64,000 nucleotides of DNA, from assembly GCF_035013185.1 (NCBI RefSeq), contig NZ_JAYGJO010000002.1, positions 186,001 to 250,000 of the forward strand, read 5' to 3'. The notes beneath the pieces were generated by a model, which was not told the origin of the DNA, did not search any database, and saw nothing but the letters and a program-made list of their open reading frames with translations. Below are positions 36,560 through 44,688 of this stretch, in pieces. The stretch is from Acerihabitans sp035013185 (lineage in GTDB: Bacteria > Pseudomonadota > Gammaproteobacteria > Enterobacterales > Enterobacteriaceae). Both the position numbers and the translations under genes were made by a program. The first letter of the stretch is position 1. Every line of letters starts with the position of its first letter.

Positions 36560-37363
36560 ATGGAGATCACCACGCTTCAAATTGTGCTGATTTTTTTAGT
36601 GGCCTGTATTGCAGGCATGGGTTCTATCCTCGATGAGTTTCAGTTCCACCGTCCGCTGGTCGCCTGTACATTAATCGGCATAGTTTTGGGCGATATGAAA
36701 ACCGGTATCATCATCGGCGGTACGTTGGAGATGATTGCACTGGGCTGGATGAACATCGGCGCTGCCGTGGCACCCGATGCCGCCTTGGCCTCGATTATTT
36801 CAACCATTCTGGTTATTGCCGGTAATCAAAGTGTGGGTGCCGGTATTGCCCTGGCCATACCGCTGGCCGCCGCAGGACAGGTACTGACCATTATCGTGCG
36901 TACCATTACCGTTGCTTTCCAGCACGCCGCGGATAAAGCCGCAGAAAACGGCAACCTCAGCGCCATCAGCTGGATACACGTGAGTGCGTTGTTATTGCAG
37001 GCCATGCGTATTGCGATTCCGGCCGTGATCGTCGCGGTTTCCGTCGGGACCGACGCCGTCCATTCGCTGCTGAGTTCCATTCCGGAAGTGGTGACCAACG
37101 GTCTGAATATCGCCGGTGGTATGATCGTGGTAGTGGGTTATGCGATGGTCATCAACATGATGCGCGCTGGCTACCTGATGCCATTCTTCTACCTGGGTTT
37201 TGTTACCGCGGCCTTCACCAATTTCAACCTGGTTTCCTTGGGTGTGATTGGTGTGGTCATGGCAGTCCTTTATATCCAGTTAAGCCCGAAATACAATCGC
37301 ACCTCGGGTGGTAATGGCGGCCCGTCCCAGGGCACTAACGATCTTGATAATGAACTTGATTAA
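36560..37363 (+). CDS. manY: Mannose PTS EIIC permease ManY
   Basis: A 267-aa inner-membrane channel subunit of the mannose PTS, also an entry factor for phage lambda DNA and some bacteriocins in E. coli. It is strongly hydrophobic throughout (LQIVLIFLVACIAGMGSIL at the start). The conserved GGTLEMIALGWMNIGAAVAPD loop defines the EIIC family. It is followed by manZ 12 bp downstream and is part of the manXYZ operon. Confidence 0.97.
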   Translation: MEITTLQIVLIFLVACIAGMGSILDEFQFHRPLVACTLIGIVLGDMKTGIIIGGTLEMIALGWMNIGAAVAPDAALASIISTILVIAGNQSVGAGIALAIPLAAAGQVLTIIVRTITVAFQHAADKAAENGNLSAISWIHVSALLLQAMRIAIPAVIVAVSVGTDAVHSLLSSIPEVVTNGLNIAGGMIVVVGYAMVINMMRAGYLMPFFYLGFVTAAFTNFNLVSLGVIGVVMAVLYIQLSPKYNRTSGGNGGPSQGTNDLDNELD

Positions 37364-37375
37364 AAGGTGAGAGAA

Positions 37376-38218
37376 ATGGTCGAAACTACTGGTCAAAAGA
37401 AACTGACTCCCGGCGACGTGCGCGCGGTCTTTATTCGCTCGAACCTTTTTCAGGGATCATGGAACTTTGAACGTATGCAGGCGTTAGGTTTTTGTTTCTC
37501 CATGGTGCCGGTGATCCGTCGCCTGTACCCTGAGAACAACGAAGATCGCAAACAGGCGATTAGACGTCACCTGGAATTTTTTAATACCCATCCTTATGTG
37601 GCCGCTCCGGTATTAGGTGTGACCATGGCGCTGGAAGAACAACGCGCCAACGGTGCTCCCATCGACGATGCGGCCATCAACGGCCTTAAAGTCGGGTTGA
37701 TGGGGCCGTTAGCCGGTGTCGGCGACCCGATATTCTGGGGTACCGTAAGACCGGTATTTGCCGCATTGGGCGCCGGTATTGCCATGAGCGGCAGCTTGCT
37801 GGGTCCGCTGTTATTCTTTATTCTGTTCAATGCCGTGCGTTTGGCCACCCGTTATTATGGCGTGGCTTATGGTTATCGCAAAGGTGCCGATATCGTTAGC
37901 GATATGGGTGGTGGTTTGCTACAGAAACTGACGGAGGGTGCCTCCATTCTGGGGCTGTTTGTCATGGGGGCGCTGGTCAATAAGTGGACCCATGTCAATA
38001 TTCCCATGGTGGTATCACGCATCACTGGACCTGATGGTCAGACTACCGTCACCACGGTACAATCTATCCTCAACCAGTTGATGCCAGGCCTGGTACCGCT
38101 GCTGCTGACCTTCGGGTGTATGTGGCTGTTGCGTCGCAAGGTCAATGCGCTGTGGATTATCGTCGGCTTCTTTGCTCTGGGTATCTTCGGTTATTGGATC
38201 GGGCTGCTGGGCCTATAA
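37376..38218 (+). CDS. manZ: Mannose PTS EIID permease ManZ
   Basis: A 280-aa second membrane subunit. It is recognised by SNLFQGSWNFERMQALGFCF near the N-terminus, the long cytoplasmic-facing segment RRHLEFFNTHPYVAAPVLG, and MGPLAGVGDPIFWGT, the EIID signature. ATG 37376 is taken because AGGTGAGAG lies directly before it; an in-frame ATG at 37367 sits within that site. A terminator follows 35 bp after the stop. Confidence 0.97.
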   Translation: MVETTGQKKLTPGDVRAVFIRSNLFQGSWNFERMQALGFCFSMVPVIRRLYPENNEDRKQAIRRHLEFFNTHPYVAAPVLGVTMALEEQRANGAPIDDAAINGLKVGLMGPLAGVGDPIFWGTVRPVFAALGAGIAMSGSLLGPLLFFILFNAVRLATRYYGVAYGYRKGADIVSDMGGGLLQKLTEGASILGLFVMGALVNKWTHVNIPMVVSRITGPDGQTTVTTVQSILNQLMPGLVPLLLTFGCMWLLRRKVNALWIIVGFFALGIFGYWIGLLGL

Positions 38219-38254
38219 CATAGCCAATAGATGTCGAATTACATGGTTGAACCC

Positions 38255-38280
38255 ACCGGGGTAAATACCCCGGTTTTTTT
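38255..38280 (+). terminator. manXYZ terminator
   Basis: Stem ACCGGGGT / ACCCCGGT followed by seven T, between manZ and yobD. It is expected to lower yobD expression relative to the PTS genes. Confidence 0.85.
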
Positions 38281-38303
38281 ATGTTTATTTTTCAGGAGGA
38301 AGC

Positions 38304-38765
38304 ATGTCCCTCACCGATATGGTTTTGGTGATAATTATCGCTTTGGCTTTGGCATTTGCACTCTACGATGAGTTTATCGTCGACTGGGCACTTAAGGGCA
38401 AGACCCAGCTAAAAATCGGGTTACGCCGGTTAAGTCGGGTCGACGGCATGATTTTTATTGGCCTGGTGATGATTCTGGTGTATCAGAATATTATTAATAA
38501 CGGCACTGTCTTTACGACAACATTATTATTAATTCTCATTGTCATGGCAATCTATCTGGCCTATATCAGACAACCCAAATTAATCTTCAAATCGGAAGGT
38601 TTTTTTTATGCCAATATGTTTATTAAATATAACCGTATCAAGAATATGAATTTATCCGAAGACGGTTATCTGGTGATTGACCTCGAAACACGACGCTTGT
38701 TGATTCAAGTGCGAAAATTAGACGACTTAGAGACAATTTATAAGTTTTTCTTAGAAAATCATTAA
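38304..38765 (+). CDS. yobD: DUF986 membrane protein YobD
   Basis: A 153-aa inner-membrane protein of the YobD (DUF986) family, function unknown. An N-terminal helix (MVLVIIIALALAFALYDEF) and two further hydrophobic segments (GMIFIGLVMILVYQNII; LLLILIVMAIYLAYI) are followed by a cytoplasmic C-terminal domain. The ribosome binding site AGGAGGAAGC lies just before ATG 38304. It follows manZ, as in E. coli. Confidence 0.92.
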   Translation: MSLTDMVLVIIIALALAFALYDEFIVDWALKGKTQLKIGLRRLSRVDGMIFIGLVMILVYQNIINNGTVFTTTLLLILIVMAIYLAYIRQPKLIFKSEGFFYANMFIKYNRIKNMNLSEDGYLVIDLETRRLLIQVRKLDDLETIYKFFLENH

Positions 38766-38964
38766 CATAAATACAATTCTTACTGATAAGGTATTAGTAT
38801 GGTCGCCGCGTATATGGATACATTTTCTACAATCTTAGCTGCTTTTTTTGCCTATTTTTAATATAGCATTGGCTATATTATTTTATTGATAATAGATATC
38901 ATTTGCATTTAAAAGACCATTATTATTTTATTGTTGTTTTGGGCGGAAATATTATGGTAAGGTT

Positions 38965-39146
38965 GCCTTGTCATTGGGGAGTAGCCGATTTCCGTTGTTG
39001 TTAAGCGGAAATGTCCGTATCAACATACTCGTTGTTAGTTTAAAACGTGGTGCGGACGACCAGGAAGGTAGGCGAGACTATAGACACGAATAACCATCGT
39101 TAGGTTGGGAGATGGGGAAGCGTGGATACTGGCCCCAGCCGAGACA
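38965..39146 (+). ncRNA. yybP-ykoY manganese riboswitch in mntP leader
   Basis: The mntP 5' leader contains the conserved 5' element GGGGAGTAGCC (about 38976-38986) and the 3' element CAGCCGAGAC (39136-39145) of the Mn2+-sensing yybP-ykoY aptamer, ending 7 nt before the start codons. E. coli mntP carries the same riboswitch class. The overlap of the 3' element with the ribosome-binding region fits translational control. Boundaries are approximate, since folding was done by eye. Confidence 0.8.
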
Positions 39147-39152
39147 AAAAGT

Positions 39153-39737
39153 ATGATGAACCTTTCTTCAACGTTAATTCTGGCATTTGGCATGTCCATG
39201 GATGCGTTTGCTGCGTCTATTGGCAAAGGCGCCACCCTGCATAAACCACCGCTACGCGAAGCACTGCGTACCGGACTCATCTTTGGCGTTATCGAAGCCT
39301 GTACCCCGTTAATCGGCTGGTCACTTGGCCTGATTGCCAGCCGCTACGTTATGGCGTGGGACCACTGGATCGCCTTTACGTTGCTCGGCTGCCTGGGCGT
39401 AAGAATGATTGTGACCGGTTGCAAACACCCCACCAGCGAATTGCCGCTCATCGGCCATCATAGCCTGCGGGTTCTGGTCACCACCGCCATCGCGACCAGC
39501 CTGGATGCTATGGCGATTGGCGTGGGACTGGCATTCCTGGAAGTGAACATCGTGCATACCGCGATGATTATCGGTATGGCGACCATGCTAATGGCCACCT
39601 TGGGGATGTTACTCGGCCGGTTTATTGGCCCCCTGCTCGGTAAAAAGGCCGAAATTATCGGTGGGGTTGTCCTTATCGGTATCGGCTGCAATATTCTTTA
39701 TACCCATCTCGGTCAGGCCGCAATAATCGGATCATAA
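39153..39737 (+). CDS. mntP: Manganese exporter MntP
   Basis: About 194-aa six-helix Mn2+ efflux protein. Two repeats each carry the acidic transport motif: GMSMDAFAASIGKG near the N-terminus and TSLDAMAIGVGLAFLEVN in the middle. The start is one of two adjacent ATGs at 39153/39156, next to the end of the riboswitch. The in-frame codon at 39105 would lie inside the aptamer. Its 3' end overlaps convergent rlmA by 25 bp. Confidence 0.95.
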   Translation: MMNLSSTLILAFGMSMDAFAASIGKGATLHKPPLREALRTGLIFGVIEACTPLIGWSLGLIASRYVMAWDHWIAFTLLGCLGVRMIVTGCKHPTSELPLIGHHSLRVLVTTAIATSLDAMAIGVGLAFLEVNIVHTAMIIGMATMLMATLGMLLGRFIGPLLGKKAEIIGGVVLIGIGCNILYTHLGQAAIIGS

Positions 39738-40552
39738 GATTCGCTATCCCGGCGCCAAGCCCGAATAATAAAATCTGTTTCGCAGGTAAAGTGGGACAAT
39801 CCGCTGAGTCGCGCCATAACGTCGATGGAGGCGCGCCAGGCAAACGGTGTCATTTGCAGCAGGGCGGCAGCGGCGGCGCCTGACAAATCCATCTCATAGG
39901 ACAAACTCTCCGATAGCACCGGGGTGAAACCGGGAAACTGCTCATCTTTTAGCGCATGGAGCAGCACCTGTGGGTAGATTTGTGCTTTTAGCTGGAAAAG
40001 ATGCCGTGGCCCCGGTGCTACCGTCACCACCACCCCACCAGGCTTAACGGTGCGTAACATTTCGGCCGGGTTGCAAGGGGCGTAAATGCGTAGGATACCG
40101 TCCAGTGCGTGGTCATTAAACGGCAGGCGCTGGCTGGATGCAACACAGAAGCGGACCTGTGGATACCGCCTCGCCGCTGCCCGTATTGCGTTCTTGGCGA
40201 TGTCCAGGCCGTATACCTGCCCCTGAGAAACGAGTTCAGCCAATGCTGCGGTGTAATAACCTTCCCCGCAACCGATATCCAACCAGTTACCGGTCGGCTG
40301 CGGCTGTAACGCCAAGATGGCGCCAACCACCCGCTCGCGTAGCGGCTGATAATGCCCAGCGTCGAGAAATGCTCTACGGGAATGCATCATGTCCTGATTA
40401 TCGCCGGGTATTTTACTGCGTTTGAATTGCACCGGCAGTAAATTGACATAGCCTTCGCGGGCACAGTCAAAACGGTGCAGCCCCTCGCAGGACCAGACAT
40501 TATCTGAGCGTACGAGTGGTAAGTGGCAAAGAGGGCATTGGTAACAGGGCAT
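39713..40552 (-). CDS. rlmA: 23S rRNA (guanine-N1) methyltransferase RlmA
   Basis: SAM-dependent enzyme that methylates G745 of 23S rRNA (E. coli numbering), 279 aa. The N-terminal zinc finger is CYQCPLCHLPL...WSCEGLHRFDCAREG, four Cys/His ligands in view. SAM-binding motif I is LDIGCGEGYYT. IYAPCNPAEMLRTVKPGG is a conserved catalytic-domain block. It overlaps the mntP 3' end tail-to-tail. Upstream on the same strand is the PBP3 paralogue, as in Salmonella. Confidence 0.95.
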   Translation of the reverse strand: MPCYQCPLCHLPLVRSDNVWSCEGLHRFDCAREGYVNLLPVQFKRSKIPGDNQDMMHSRRAFLDAGHYQPLRERVVGAILALQPQPTGNWLDIGCGEGYYTAALAELVSQGQVYGLDIAKNAIRAAARRYPQVRFCVASSQRLPFNDHALDGILRIYAPCNPAEMLRTVKPGGVVVTVAPGPRHLFQLKAQIYPQVLLHALKDEQFPGFTPVLSESLSYEMDLSGAAAAALLQMTPFAWRASIDVMARLSGLSHFTCETDFIIRAWRRDSESYDPIIAA

Positions 40553-40636
40553 AACCGGATCCGGGCTAAAAACAATGTGGCGCCTATCTTAGCGCAAAAC
40601 CCCGGTCTGCGGCAGTCTGCTTTATCCTGAACGCCG

Positions 40637-42376
40637 TCAGGAAGCGGGCCCATTCAGTCGGTTGATGCGAACCAGATGGTCGCCCTGGTCAGGCAAGGCA
40701 TCCGGCTCAACGTTCATGATGCGCAGTACCTCCGACATAATGGTGCTAAATACCGGTGCCGATACCGCACCGCCATAATATTTACCCCCCTGGGGGTTAT
40801 TTATCACCACCACCAAGGCAAATCGCGGACGACTGGCGGGCGCAATACCGGCGGTATACGCAATATACTTATCAATGTACTGGCCATTAGGGCCGATTTT
40901 TTTGGCGGTACCGGTTTTTACTGCCACGCGGTAACCACGGACTGCCGCCTTTATTCCGCCACCGCCTGGTAACGCGACGCTCTCCATCATATGCTTGACT
41001 TCATGCACTAACGCTTGGTCCATCACGCGCTGTCCCGGTACCGGCGGATCGATACGGGTTATGGACAAAGGTCGATAAATCCCGTCGGTAGCGATGGTGG
41101 CATAGACCCTGGCCAGCTGCAACGGCGTCACCATGAGACCGTAACCAAATGCAAAGGTAGCTCGATCCAGTTCGCTCCAGCGCTTTCGATGCGGCATTAG
41201 CCCGGAACTCTCCCCGGTCAAACCCAAGTCGGTGGGTTTACCCAGTCCAAATCCCTCATAGGTTTTTAACAACGCGGTGATCGGCATTGCCAAGGACAAA
41301 CGTGATACGCCAACATCGCTGGATTTTTGCAATACGCCCGTCAAGGTTAATTGCGGATAATAGGCCACATCGCGGATCAAATGGCCGCTGAGTGTATAAG
41401 GGCGTGTATCAAGTAGGCTATTGGGTGTCACGATCCCCTGTTTTAATGCCGTCATCACCACCATCGGTTTGACCGTCGAGCCTGGTTCAAAAATATCGCT
41501 GATGGCGCGATTGCGAAAATCTTCCTCGGTGGCGCCGGTGCGATTATTGGGATTGAAGGTGGGATAATTCGCCATGGCCAGGATTTCGCCGGTATTGACG
41601 TCCAGCAACACCGCGGCGCCAGAATCGGCTTTATTAAAGACGACCGCATTGCTCAGTGCCTCTTCGGTTTCACGTTGCAGCCGCAGATCGATACTTAACG
41701 CGAGATTATGCGCCGGCGAACTGTCGGTGGATGACAACATCTCAACCACCCGGCCAAACCGGTCTTTCCTGACAACCCGTTCGCCAGCGACACCGGTTAA
41801 CAGGCGATTAAAACTTTTCTCTACCCCTTCGATACCTTGATCGTCAATATTGGTAAAACCCACCAAATTGGCGGTCGTCTCCCCTGCTGGGTAAAAACGC
41901 CTCGATTCCTGTTTACAATAAATGCCGGGCAGCTTGAGTTGCTTGATATAATCCGCCACATTAGGTTCGATTTGCCGTGCCAGATAGATAAACCGCATAT
42001 GCGGGTCTTGGTTTATCCGTTTGGATAACTCATCAAGCGGTATGTTCACCGTTTGCGCCAACGCCTGCCAACGAGACGAAATAACCACCCCGCCTTTTTG
42101 CGCGACTTCATAAGGATCGGCCCAAATAGCGTCCACCGGCACGCTGACCGCCAACGGTTGACCATTACGATCGGTGATCATACCCCGTGGAATCGGTGTT
42201 TGTTCAACCCGCAGCGAACGCATGTTTTGCTGCGCCACCAGGTTATCGGGTTTGATCACCTGCAGCCAGCCAATGCGAATGAGTAGAACCACCAAAATTA
42301 AAGAAATACCCACGCACATCAAACCGAAACGCCATTGGATAAAGTTTTGCTTTCCCTTATCAGAACTTTTTTTCAC
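40637..42376 (-). CDS. FtsI/PBP3 paralogue (PBP3SAL-type transpeptidase)
   Basis: Class B penicillin-binding protein of 579 aa, closely related to FtsI. It has a short cytoplasmic tail, one membrane anchor (residues 17-36), a dimerisation domain with RGMITDRNGQPLAVSVP, and a transpeptidase domain. Catalytic S300-x-x-K303 is in EPGSTVKP, the second motif is S352-S-D354, and K487-T-G is in AVKTGTAKK. E. coli FtsI has Asn where this has D354. The start is GTG 42376, behind AAGAGG; the upstream extension lacks homology. The place beside rlmA matches Salmonella PBP3SAL, which supports division in acidic vacuoles. The main ftsI (mra cluster) would be elsewhere. Confidence 0.92.
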   Translation of the reverse strand: MKKSSDKGKQNFIQWRFGLMCVGISLILVVLLIRIGWLQVIKPDNLVAQQNMRSLRVEQTPIPRGMITDRNGQPLAVSVPVDAIWADPYEVAQKGGVVISSRWQALAQTVNIPLDELSKRINQDPHMRFIYLARQIEPNVADYIKQLKLPGIYCKQESRRFYPAGETTANLVGFTNIDDQGIEGVEKSFNRLLTGVAGERVVRKDRFGRVVEMLSSTDSSPAHNLALSIDLRLQRETEEALSNAVVFNKADSGAAVLLDVNTGEILAMANYPTFNPNNRTGATEEDFRNRAISDIFEPGSTVKPMVVMTALKQGIVTPNSLLDTRPYTLSGHLIRDVAYYPQLTLTGVLQKSSDVGVSRLSLAMPITALLKTYEGFGLGKPTDLGLTGESSGLMPHRKRWSELDRATFAFGYGLMVTPLQLARVYATIATDGIYRPLSITRIDPPVPGQRVMDQALVHEVKHMMESVALPGGGGIKAAVRGYRVAVKTGTAKKIGPNGQYIDKYIAYTAGIAPASRPRFALVVVINNPQGGKYYGGAVSAPVFSTIMSEVLRIMNVEPDALPDQGDHLVRINRLNGPAS

Positions 42377-42579
42377 GCCATCCTCTTGTTGCCAATGCTG
42401 ATTGCTGGCATTAAACCTGATCCCATCCGCGATAAGGGATAAAACAGTGCTACAAGGTCTATTATTTTGCAACAAAGCGCGAATTTATTCCCACTGAGAC
42501 ACTTTTGATCTTTTGTTCTGGTGCAAGCGCGCTAAACTGGTTTTTTAAAACATGCTTGCCCCACTTCCACCAGGCGGAT

Positions 42580-43380
42580 ATGACAGCGCACTCTTCTCTT
42601 ATTGACAGCATCCCCGGAGTCTTGCATGCCTTTGGCGATAAAACCGCGCTGCTACCGGCAGCGTTGCAGCCTTGGCAACATAGCTTACCGATAAAAAAAC
42701 AGGTTCATGGCACCCATGTCCACCAGGTGACACAGCCGGGCGAACACTGCGGTGACGCCGATGGATTGATGACATCGACGCCAGGTCTGCTGTTGACGGT
42801 GCTGACCGCCGACTGCCTTCCGCTGTTATTTTGCCGCCGTGATGGCAAACGCATCGCCGTGCTGCACGCTGGCTGGCGCGGACTGCTGGCCGGCATTATC
42901 GAAAGGTTTGCCGATGTGCTGGCGCAGGATGATGATGTCGGTCAGTGGGTCGTGGTCATCGGGCCGGCAGCCGGTCCGTGCTGTTATGAAGTCGATGAAA
43001 AACTGGTGTCCGAATTTTTAACGGTATTACCCATTCCAGCCAAACTGGTCAATCCGACCTATCGACACTTGGATCTGCCTGGGATTGCTCGCTATAAACT
43101 CGAGCATTTGGGGTTTAGGGCAGTGGATGATATTGGTCATTGCACTATTTGTTCTATCAGTTCTATCAGTTCTATCAGTTCTATCAGTCCTGTCAGTCCT
43201 GTCAGTCCTGTCAGTACTACTTGCACGACCAGCACCAGCAAGAATACAGACAATACGCGGCAGGAGCCCAGTTTTCGGTACACCAGTTTTCGTCGCAACA
43301 GCCATAGACGCGCCGTTGACCCACGTTATCCCACTATCAGCGGGCGGAATCAACACTCAGGGTTACTTATCTTACCATAG
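42580..43380 (+). CDS. PgeF/YfiH-like laccase-domain protein with repeat insertion
   Basis: A 266-aa member of the YfiH/PgeF/LACC1 family. E. coli PgeF (YfiH) removes L-Ser-containing muropeptide precursors, and other relatives act on purine nucleosides. The three metal ligands are visible: H43 (QVHGTHV), C79 (TADCLPL) and H97 (HAGWRG). Between GHCTI (188-190) and the closing FRYTSFRRN...ISGRNQHSGLLIL block lies an insertion of about 35 residues. It begins with SIS x4 and PVS x3 and is coded by a 9-bp tandem repeat. The start is ATG 42580, behind AGGCGG. It is divergent from the PBP3 paralogue. Whether a canonical pgeF exists elsewhere is unknown. Confidence 0.85.
   Translation: MTAHSSLIDSIPGVLHAFGDKTALLPAALQPWQHSLPIKKQVHGTHVHQVTQPGEHCGDADGLMTSTPGLLLTVLTADCLPLLFCRRDGKRIAVLHAGWRGLLAGIIERFADVLAQDDDVGQWVVVIGPAAGPCCYEVDEKLVSEFLTVLPIPAKLVNPTYRHLDLPGIARYKLEHLGFRAVDDIGHCTICSISSISSISSISPVSPVSPVSTTCTTSTSKNTDNTRQEPSFRYTSFRRNSHRRAVDPRYPTISGRNQHSGLLILP
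43152..43214 (+). repeat. 9-bp tandem repeat, seven copies, inside the pgeF-like gene
   Basis: Four copies of TTCTATCAG (43152-43187) followed by three of TCCTGTCAG (43188-43214). The two versions differ at two bases, so there were at least two rounds of expansion. The unit keeps the frame and adds three residues per copy. Confidence 0.97.
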
Positions 43381-43551
43381 GGTTCAGGGCGATAAAAAAA
43401 CATTGAGTGTGCGTAGCAGTAGTGTGCGCAGCAGTCAGTGTTTAGGAATCATGACAATGTGGGGAATTGAACACCCTGCCAGTTCTGGACTGGCAGGGGA
43501 AGACATGTTATCCATCAGTCAACAGACTGAGTGTTACTGACGTAACGTGGA

Positions 43552-43761
43552 TTACAGAGCAGTTACGTTAACTGCTGAAGGGCCTTTCTGGCCATCCTGG
43601 ATTTCGAATTCTACATTCTGGCCTTCGGCCAGAGTTTTGAAGCCGTTACCCTGAATAGCGGAGAAGTGAACAAACACATCTTTGCTACCATCGGCCGGAG
43701 TGATAAAACCAAAACCTTTAGACTCGTTGAACCACTTCACTTGACCTTTGATCTTTGCCAT
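43552..43761 (-). CDS. cspC: Cold-shock-like RNA chaperone CspC
   Basis: A 69-aa OB-fold RNA-binding protein that in E. coli stabilises rpoS mRNA and is expressed at 37 degrees. RNP1 KGFGFIT and RNP2 VFVHFSA are intact. The sequence differs from E. coli CspC at only two residues near the C-terminus, and MAKIKGQVKWFNESKG separates it from CspE. The ribosome binding site is AAAGGA. yobF lies 23 bp upstream on the same strand, as in E. coli. Confidence 0.97.
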   Translation of the reverse strand: MAKIKGQVKWFNESKGFGFITPADGSKDVFVHFSAIQGNGFKTLAEGQNVEFEIQDGQKGPSAVNVTAL

Positions 43762-43784
43762 CTTGCATATTTCCTTTGGAGTGT

Positions 43785-43919
43785 TTAAATCGCCCTAAGG
43801 CGAGACAGAGACAAACTGGAGTCGTTACTGCTTGAGGCACTAAGATTAGGATCGGCAGAGAAGCGGTATGCAACGATATCGTCTTTACGCAAAACTTCTT
43901 TACTGAAAATGCCATTCAT
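43785..43919 (-). CDS. yobF: Small stress-associated protein YobF
   Basis: A 44-aa product. It begins NGIFSKEVLRKDD and continues AYRFSADPNLSASSSND, matching E. coli YobF (47 aa, GIFSKEVLSK...YRFSAEP). The start is ATG 43919, with GAGG about 12 nt upstream. It lies directly upstream of cspC, the conserved yobF–cspC operon. E. coli YobF accumulates under heat and envelope stress; its mechanism is unknown. The C-terminal ten residues have diverged. Confidence 0.85.
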   Translation of the reverse strand: MNGIFSKEVLRKDDIVAYRFSADPNLSASSSNDSSLSLSRLRAI

Positions 43920-44688
43920 ATACAGAACTGTACCTCGTTTTACTCAATTGCGTTATCACATACTCTGTTATCAATGGCAAGCCATTTTTAACCAGGGCCG
44001 GATATGTCGCACATAATTAAATCGTTCAGTTACATTCAAGAGGCGACACTATCTACTACCCGCTGAAAGTTTCACCTGGCGGATTATAGCGTTAACCACT
44101 GTCATGATTTCTGTACCATTTATCGATAACCTTAGCGCAAACACATGCTAACGTCCAATGCAATATTCGAGAATATTTATTCATTTACTTATAAAAGAAA
44201 ACAAGAGGTTTAGCTCACATTTTGTTAGTTTTTCTTATACCCTATTCGACTATCCTGGTAATAAAGTAGACGTGATGGTAACCGTCACGTCACTCAAGTG
44301 GCGCCATCGTACGCCGAGACAGGGCACTGGAACAAAAACACACCGTCACCGCCGAAAAAAGCGCCATTCCTGGGCCTGGGGGGACATTTGCGCCACATCC
44401 CCTGGCAGATAATGGCGTTATGCGCTATTTGTGCTCACCATTATTGTGCAGATTATCTTTTCATCAGATAAAATACCTATCCCGGTTGCTGGTTAGCATG
44501 GGTATATGCGTTATTTGTTGCCTAACCTCGGGGATTAAAACTGTATGGCCAAATTCTGAAAATAGCTTATTATTAATTGAAATATTCAAGCTCACCATGA
44601 GCCCAATATAGCTTAAACAAATATTGTCATTTCATACCCAATAGATTTTGAGTTGCACAGTAGGGCGGCAGCGTATGTCGTCAACACA
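43920..44688. other. Gene-poor region upstream of yobF
   Basis: 769 bp, AT-rich, presumably including the yobF–cspC promoter and its long cold-shock-type leader at the left end. A plus-strand stretch open for about 110 codons (44282-44611) has only an internal ATG (44420), no ribosome binding site and no recognisable family. A degenerate repeat terminus is at 44634. Confidence 0.5.
44634..44675 (-). repeat. Degenerate copy of the ATACCC...GTTGCA repeat end
   Basis: ATACCCAATAGATTTTGAGTTGCAC resembles the left end of the element before minC (ATACCCTAAATAATTCGAGTTGCAG). No matching right end is seen. It lies just beyond the 3' end of the metallo-hydrolase gene. Confidence 0.5.

Noticed and set aside
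42505..42579. Upstream start for the pgeF-like gene at 42505
   Set aside because: The 25 extra residues have no family match, and ATG 42580 has a ribosome binding site directly before it.
43027..43356. Minus-strand frame with a DRT-repeat protein
   Set aside because: It is the mirror of the tandem repeat in the pgeF-like gene, with no ribosome binding site or homology.
43085..43540. Alternative reading frames through the 9-bp repeat, giving LSV or DRT repeats on both strands
   Set aside because: A repeat unit without stop codons opens several frames by chance. Only the frame that keeps GHCT before and FRR...GRxxxS after the array has family homology.
44282..44611. 110-codon plus-strand open stretch as a gene
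   Set aside because: No start codon with a ribosome binding site near its beginning and no recognisable family; it is described only as part of a gene-poor region.
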